From a bacterium (GTDB lineage Bacteria; Bdellovibrionota; FAC87; UBA2466), in NCBI GenBank assembly GCA_022842225.1, contig JALHPX010000002.1, positions 1 through 27,207 on the forward strand: DNA of 27,207 nucleotides. Reading direction: 5' to 3'. Position numbers and translations under genes: made by a program. Under the pieces are notes generated by a model. The model saw only the letters and a program-made list of their open reading frames with translations. It was not told where the DNA came from and made no database searches. This document shows positions 25,310 through 27,207 of this stretch, in pieces (within the stretch, counting starts at the first letter, position 1; each line of letters starts with the position of its first letter).

Positions 25310-26872
25310 CTAACGATCGATTAACTCCAAATTATAGAGATTCAGCTCCGGCTTCTGCAGAGCTAAGCCTAAACTAAACGATCCCAGCGCCATTTTCTTG
25401 CGCACGGTTTCCGTGCCGATGTTCAGAGCACGGGCAACTGCGGGTGTGCTCTTGCCCTCCAGAACCCGCATCGCCATCACTTTGCGTACCGCCGAGTCCA
25501 TGAACGCAATCTGCTTGGCAACTTCGGCGCGAGAGGCGGTTACGGGCTCGCGTTTTTGGCGACGACCGCGATTGCCATCGGGCTCAATCAGCATCTCCAC
25601 TAAATAAGATCGTCCCTGCGAGTCTCCTAGAATCGCCTGCACCCGATCGCGAGTGTCGCCGATCAAGCAATAGTAAGGTCGAAGCAAGCTGATATCGGCC
25701 GCCTCCGCCCTCAGGGCCGCGGCTAATTTCACCCGTATGCGATCGATTCTGCCGAGCACTGTGGCAGCTGGAATATTCAGCGCTTCAATTATTTCTGGTC
25801 GCTCTAAGCCGAATCCCCGCAATAGAGCGTACTCGCCCTCCGCTGGGCCCAGCGTGATCTGGAACGTTTTGACAAAGAGCTGTTCCCGGCCCCCATAGAG
25901 CTCGTCGTAGTCGCGCCGACGTTCGTAGATCAAGCGCAGGTAGGTGCGCCGAGCCTCCAAGCTATCGAGGTCCAGACGGCGAACCATAGATTCAAGACTC
26001 TCGCCCTTCACCCAGCCACCGATGATTTGAATCTCGCCCGGCTCAAAGGGAATGGGACCTTCAGCCAATAAAGTTTCTTTCTTGCCGTGGAATGCGCTGA
26101 GAATAAATACACGGTTTTTCGCACTCATGTCGGGCAAGTAAGTGAGGTGGGAGCGGCGAATCGCTGGATTTTGTAACGCCTCCTGGACTTTTGCTTCCAC
26201 ATTCCCAATCGCGTCATGCACATGGCGGATGTCGAGTTGTAGCCTCTGGGCGATCTCGCCATGCGAATCTCCCGTCGATAAACCGCGCAGCACCCCGAGC
26301 TGTCTTGCACTGAGTGGAATGGGAGGCGTACTGAGTTCGGAGTAATCCTCCAGAGAAACAAAAGGCGGTGTGTATAGTTCCACTTGTCCGATATCTAACC
26401 CCTGGTGCAGGGCAAACTGCGGCCCTTGCGAGTCAGCCACCCAGCGCATATCGCCAAACGGCGTTGGATTTCTCTGCTTATGGGCGGCAAAGAGCCGGTG
26501 CTTGGCGATGACATAGACGATGGGCAAGTAGGGCCGCGGGGGCGCGTCCAGTGAGCGCTGCCGACGCACCCATTTGATTACTTCCAGATAAGTATCGTGA
26601 AAGATCTCTTCGGCAGCCTGAGAATCTGCGCCGCGCAGACCAAGATAGCGAAGCAGCTCAAGCTCCATCCAGTGGTAGATGAGCATTTCCGAGGCGCCCT
26701 CTTCGGAAACGGTCGTGGCGTAACGACTCCGCTGCAGGGCCGCTTCTAATTGCTCGCGCGGACCGCCCTGGTCGACGACGAGAACAGAACAAATTGGACG
26801 AATGGGATCGGGAAGAATGATCGCCCCGGCAAGCAACCGAACGGTAAATAGACTGGCTAAAAACGCCGTCAA
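25310..26872 (-). CDS. Sigma-factor-like protein with four helix-turn-helix segments
   Basis: The protein has 520 residues from a TTG at 26872 and I do not recognise it as a whole. Residues 63-135 resemble ECF sigma region 2 (ADSQAAEEIFHDTYLEVIKW at 82-101, then PYLPIVYVIAKHRLFAAHKQ). Residues 187-232 resemble region 4 or a LuxR-type helix-turn-helix (LSARQLGVLRGLSTGDSHGE at 187-206). Three further segments look alike: 280-322, 346-387 and 463-505, the last with GKSTPAVARALNIGTETVRK. The N-terminus is hydrophobic (LTAFLASLFTVRLLAGAIIL), odd for a sigma factor; AGGGGAGAGG lies at 26899-26905 and just downstream an in-frame CTG at 26893 would add 7 residues including Arg-Arg. Start uncertain. 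Transcription regulation is inferred. Confidence 0.65.
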   Translation of the reverse strand: MTAFLASLFTVRLLAGAIILPDPIRPICSVLVVDQGGPREQLEAALQRSRYATTVSEEGASEMLIYHWMELELLRYLGLRGADSQAAEEIFHDTYLEVIKWVRRQRSLDAPPRPYLPIVYVIAKHRLFAAHKQRNPTPFGDMRWVADSQGPQFALHQGLDIGQVELYTPPFVSLEDYSELSTPPIPLSARQLGVLRGLSTGDSHGEIAQRLQLDIRHVHDAIGNVEAKVQEALQNPAIRRSHLTYLPDMSAKNRVFILSAFHGKKETLLAEGPIPFEPGEIQIIGGWVKGESLESMVRRLDLDSLEARRTYLRLIYERRRDYDELYGGREQLFVKTFQITLGPAEGEYALLRGFGLERPEIIEALNIPAATVLGRIDRIRVKLAAALRAEAADISLLRPYYCLIGDTRDRVQAILGDSQGRSYLVEMLIEPDGNRGRRQKREPVTASRAEVAKQIAFMDSAVRKVMAMRVLEGKSTPAVARALNIGTETVRKKMALGSFSLGLALQKPELNLYNLELIDR

Positions 26873-26917
26873 AAAAAGAGTGCGTCGCTGCAGAACCTCT
26901 CCCCTAAAACCTGAAGA

Positions 26918-26944
26918 GCTACTCGTAGCATGCCTCTTGAGGCA
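26918..26944. promoter_or_regulatory. Two adjacent short palindromes in the leader of the sigma-like gene
   Basis: GCTAC-TC-GTAGC (26918-26929) and TGCCTC-TT-GAGGCA (26931-26944) are perfect inverted repeats with 2-base centres, separated by one base. They lie between the gene cut at the right edge and the Shine-Dalgarno-like AGGGGAGAGG of the sigma-like gene. Arms of 5 and 6 bp can occur by chance; two in a row beside a regulator gene make a binding site or leader structure plausible. No U-run, so not a convincing terminator. Confidence 0.3.
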
Positions 26945-27010
26945 CGAACAACTACTGAACTGGGTTGGGGTTAGTACGGTGCAATGCGCTATGTCGATAA
27001 TAGGCGGGCG

Positions 27011-27207
27011 CTACAGGTACCAGTAGCCAAGATATCGGAATAATGTGTTTTTCCAGTACTCTTGAAAGACTTTCACGATGGCACCCTCGGAGGGTACGGC
27101 GAACCCGACGATGTCAAAACCAGGCAGGGCGCGGACAAAAACCGCAAGGGCCCGATCCATGTGGTAGTCGCTGGTGACCACTACGACGTGGCGCAATTGC
27201 CGTTCGC
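27011..27207 (-). CDS. DUF218 / YdcF-SanA family protein, C-terminal part (cut by window)
   Basis: The frame is open from the right edge to a stop at 27011, giving the last 64 residues. The segment LRHVVVVTSDYHMDRALAVF matches the DUF218 motif in which a T-S/D-x-x-H sits after a hydrophobic strand and before a helix. A following hydrophobic strand (FDIVGFAVPSEG) and the closing EYWKNTLFRYLGYWYL fit the usual C-terminus. Family members (SanA, ElyC, YdcF) act at the cell envelope, often in peptidoglycan or envelope stress roles, with poorly known chemistry. The true start is beyond the window. It is upstream of the sigma-like gene on the same strand with a 138-base gap. Confidence 0.8.
   Translation of the reverse strand, partial: ERQLRHVVVVTSDYHMDRALAVFVRALPGFDIVGFAVPSEGAIVKVFQEYWKNTLFRYLGYWYL

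Overview
This window looks like chromosomal DNA of a Gram-negative bacterium of the Bdellovibrionota / former Deltaproteobacteria type. That assignment is inferred from gene content, not from a search. LPS-core genes (heptosyltransferase, Kdo-transferase-like) sit beside a c-di-AMP locus (cdaA-cdaR-glmM) of the gene order I know from deltaproteobacteria. There are also several lineage-type envelope proteins: a giant coiled-coil exported protein, a membrane protein with a GYF-like domain, and a MotB-like stator protein. Non-ATG starts with good ribosome-binding sites are common. I see no rRNA, tRNA, CRISPR array, insertion sequence or phage gene. No gene-free stretch exceeds 300 bases.

Layout. 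1-2126 (minus, cut by the left edge) encodes a MotB/ZorB-like protein. It has the proton-channel type transmembrane helix, about 640 residues of coiled coil with internal repeats, and the beginning of an OmpA-type C-terminal module. 2217-3227 (minus) is a DUF3445 / haem-dependent oxidative N-demethylase alpha-like protein. Divergent from it, 3444-8268 (plus) holds a 1273-residue exported coiled-coil protein with four-residue-periodic G/Y repeats, a translationally coupled small exported protein, and another small exported protein.

8320-16563 (minus) is a compact run read tilS, ftsH, cdaA, cdaR, glmM, nnr, tsaE. It links tRNA modification, membrane proteolysis, c-di-AMP synthesis and peptidoglycan precursor supply. 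The last five genes overlap or lie within 4 bases of each other. 16653-17279 is a Doc-type toxin with a ribbon-helix-helix antitoxin, and a near-perfect palindrome sits inside its strong promoter. 17318-19652 (minus) holds the GYF-domain membrane protein, an inositol-monophosphatase-family enzyme and a small exported protein.

19819-25300 (plus) is a tightly packed set: a FAD-oxidoreductase-like protein, an arginyl-tRNA synthetase with an abnormal HIGH motif, a GT9 heptosyltransferase and a divergent Kdo transferase. 25310-26872 (minus) is an unusual sigma-factor-like protein with four HTH-like segments and a hydrophobic N-terminus. The right edge cuts a DUF218/YdcF-type gene. The strongest candidates for something undescribed are the MotB-like coiled-coil protein, the giant G-x3/Y-x3 protein with its coupled partner, and the multi-HTH sigma-like protein.
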